This document shows, piece after piece, positions 21,649 to 23,613 of a stretch of 23,613 bases of DNA. The stretch lies in contig DATADD010000035.1 in assembly GCA_036258675.1 (NCBI GenBank), positions 1 to 23,613 on the forward strand, written 5' to 3'. The DNA is from DATADD01 sp036258675 (GTDB lineage: Bacteria > Actinomycetota > CADDZG01 > WHSQ01). Below the pieces are notes generated by a model. That model did no database searches, was not told where the DNA came from, and saw only the letters and a program-made list of their open reading frames with translations. Numbering within the stretch: the stretch's first letter is position 1; every line of letters begins with the position of its first letter. A program made the position numbers and the translations under genes.

Positions 21649-23613
21649 ATGAAGCGCAAGCTGCGCCTTTTCGCCGCGACGGTCCTCGGGCTCGCCGCCA
21701 TGGTCCCGCCGGGGTGGGCCTCGACATCGTCGCCCTTCGACCTGCAGGGCCATCGCGGCGCACGCGGGCTGCGGCCGGAGAACACCTTGTCGGCTTTCTC
21801 CAAAGCGCTCCAACTCGGCGTAACCACCCTCGAGCTCGACACGGGAGTCACGGCGGACGGCGCCGTCGTCGTGAGCCACGACCGCCGCATCTCGCCGCTT
21901 GTCTGCGCCGACACCCACCCAGCCTTCCCCGGCGACGACGAGTACCCCTACGTGGGCGATCTCATCAAGGAGCTCACTCTGCGACAGGTCAAGACGGTCG
22001 ACTGCGGTCTGCGTCACCCCGATGAGCCCTTCTCCGCAACCCAGACCGCGATGCCCGGGTCGAGGATCCCGACGCTGCAGGAGGTGTTCGATCTCCTCGA
22101 GCGCTACCAGGCGGACGTCGACCTCAACATCGAAACGAAGATCGACCCGACCGCCCCCGAGGAGACCGTGGGTCCCCGCGCCTTCGCGCGGCGCATCCTC
22201 CAGGTGGTGAGGGAGAACCACGCGGCAGGCGACACGATGCTGCAGAGCTTCGACTGGCGGACGCTGGTCGCGGCGCGCTCGATGAGACCTCGCGTGACGC
22301 TCGTCGCGCTCGCCGATGCGTCGACGATCGAGCTCGGGGAGCCCGGGCCTTCACCGTGGACCGCCGGGGTGGACGTCGACGCGCCGCCTTTCAACGGCGA
22401 CGTCGCCTGGGCGGCTCGGTCGATCGGAGCGAGCGTGCTGTCGCCCGACTACCTGTTCCTCACGGACGAGATGGTGTCCTCGGCGCACCGTCGCAACATG
22501 CGCGTCGTGCCGTGGACGGTCAACACCAAGCCCGTCATGCGCGCCCTGATCGACCGCGATGTGGACGGGATCATCACGGACTACCCGAACAGATTGCGGG
22601 AGGTGATGGACGAAGAGGGCCTCGCTCTCCCGGAGGCCTTCGATCCCCCTCCCTTCGACATCGAGGGCCATCGCGGGGCGCGCGCCTACCGGCCCGAGAA
22701 CACGTTGCCCGCCTTCCGCTACGCGTTGGCCAGGAACGTCACCACGCTCGAGCTCGACACCGGCGTCACTCAGGACGGCCGTCTCGTGGTGCTCCACGAC
22801 CGGGCGATCAACGGCGTGCACTGTTCGGACACCGAGCCCGCCTTCCCCGGCGATGCCGAGTTCCCCTATGTGGGCGACCTCGTCAGGGACCTCACCCTGG
22901 AGCAGATAAAGACGCTCGACTGCGGCCACACCGATCCCGGGTTCCCGCTACAGGAACCGCGCCGGGGCGCGCGCATCCCGACACTGCAGCAGGTCTTCGA
23001 TCTCGCGACTGCTCTCGACGACGACATTCGCTTCAACATCGAGACGAAGCTCAGTCCGCTCGTCGACGACACGGCGCCGTACCGGGTGTTCACGCGCAAG
23101 CTTGTGCGCGCGATCGAGCGCAATCATCTCGTTAGCAGGGCGATGATCCAGTCCTTCGACTGGCGCACGATCGTGCTCGCCAACAGGCTCAACCCGCGCA
23201 TCGAAACGGTCGCTCTGATCTGGCAGTTCGCAGGAGAGGACTGCGACGAGCTCGCGGACGAATGCTCGCTCGAGGCGGTCGTGGGCGATCCCAGCGTGCA
23301 GAGCCCGTGGACTGCACACCTCGACTGGTGGGACTTCCGCAACGTGGGGACCCTCGTAAAGGCGGCGGGCGCGGAAGTCGTGTCGTCCAATTGGCAGGTG
23401 CACGACCCCTACCAGGCGGTGGTTGCGTCCGACGACTACTACCTGAAGGAAGATCCCGACATCTATCACGGGCCGGCTATCCCCGAGCTCCAGGCGATGG
23501 GCCTCGAGGTCGTGCCCTACACGATCAACGACGAGGAGACGATGCAGCGCCTGATCGACCTCGGCGTGGACGGGATCATCACCGACTACGTCGACGTGCT
23601 GATCGAGGTCGCG
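21649..23613 (+). CDS. Secreted tandem-domain glycerophosphodiester phosphodiesterase (partial, 3' end beyond window), at least 655 aa
   Basis: The frame is open from the ATG to the window edge with no stop. A signal peptide is visible (MKRKLRLFAATVLGLAAMVP, then PGWA). Two GDPD domains follow, each a TIM-barrel enzyme that hydrolyses glycerophosphodiesters to glycerol-3-phosphate and an alcohol. Domain 1 has GHRGARGLRPENT (H35, R36, E44) and ELDTGVTADGAVVVSHD (E62, D64, H77). Domain 2, offset by 306 residues, has GHRGARAYRPENT (H341, R342, E350) and ELDTGVTQDGRLVVLHD (E368, D370, H383). Both end with VPWTVN or VPYTIN and then DGIITDY. The catalytic residues are complete in both copies. The ATG follows aaggggg. 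Internal repeats show recent duplication. The end of the protein is missing, so further domains cannot be excluded. Confidence 0.93.
   Translation, partial: MKRKLRLFAATVLGLAAMVPPGWASTSSPFDLQGHRGARGLRPENTLSAFSKALQLGVTTLELDTGVTADGAVVVSHDRRISPLVCADTHPAFPGDDEYPYVGDLIKELTLRQVKTVDCGLRHPDEPFSATQTAMPGSRIPTLQEVFDLLERYQADVDLNIETKIDPTAPEETVGPRAFARRILQVVRENHAAGDTMLQSFDWRTLVAARSMRPRVTLVALADASTIELGEPGPSPWTAGVDVDAPPFNGDVAWAARSIGASVLSPDYLFLTDEMVSSAHRRNMRVVPWTVNTKPVMRALIDRDVDGIITDYPNRLREVMDEEGLALPEAFDPPPFDIEGHRGARAYRPENTLPAFRYALARNVTTLELDTGVTQDGRLVVLHDRAINGVHCSDTEPAFPGDAEFPYVGDLVRDLTLEQIKTLDCGHTDPGFPLQEPRRGARIPTLQQVFDLATALDDDIRFNIETKLSPLVDDTAPYRVFTRKLVRAIERNHLVSRAMIQSFDWRTIVLANRLNPRIETVALIWQFAGEDCDELADECSLEAVVGDPSVQSPWTAHLDWWDFRNVGTLVKAAGAEVVSSNWQVHDPYQAVVASDDYYLKEDPDIYHGPAIPELQAMGLEVVPYTINDEETMQRLIDLGVDGIITDYVDVLIEVA

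Overview
The window is very GC-rich, densely coded chromosomal DNA from an actinobacterium (phylum Actinomycetota). Three things support this: a bacterial proteasome activator (Bpa), an AfsR/SARP-type regulator, and frequent GTG/TTG starts with four-base start/stop overlaps. The SRP RNA is the long, Alu-domain form rather than the short form familiar from Streptomyces and mycobacteria. With the overall protein flavour this hints at a deeper lineage such as Thermoleophilia, but I cannot fix the class. I see no mobile element, phage gene or CRISPR array.

Layout. From 38 to 4785 (minus strand) lie a NUDIX hydrolase, a CDF metal-efflux transporter and a set of three poorly understood membrane/envelope genes, two of them coupled by a GTGA overlap, placed directly downstream of asd. 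From 4782 to 10988 (minus strand) is a conserved housekeeping block. In transcription order it reads tRNA-Ser(GCT), tRNA-Arg(ACG), a PGPGW-type membrane protein, tadA, tRNA-Ser(CGA), tRNA-Ser(GGA), SRP RNA, dnaX, ybaB, recR, then lysC and asd. The tadA / tRNA-Ser / SRP RNA / dnaX / ybaB / recR order matches the well-known Bacillus arrangement. The TadA substrate tRNA-Arg(ACG) lies one gene away from tadA.

From 11068 to 14173 are a secreted PQQ-type sugar dehydrogenase (plus), Bpa (minus, overlapping it tail to tail by 10 bp) and a phytoene-desaturase-like FAD oxidoreductase (minus). A small unknown gene follows at 14382 (plus). From 14654 to 17832 (minus) is a partner-switching operon: one protein with GAF, PP2C/SpoIIE phosphatase and RsbW-like kinase domains, two STAS anti-sigma antagonists and an unrecognised 271-residue protein. 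Divergent from it, across about 167 bp, is a 965-residue BTAD-AAA-TPR regulator (plus). No sigma factor is visible in the window.

The right end has two small minus-strand genes (an acidic 58-residue protein and a two-helix membrane protein). It closes with a secreted protein carrying two glycerophosphodiester phosphodiesterase domains in tandem, cut by the window edge.

The least explained parts are the partner-switching operon with its extra gene, the membrane module downstream of asd, and the tandem GDPD protein. I saw nothing that amounts to a demonstrably new system.
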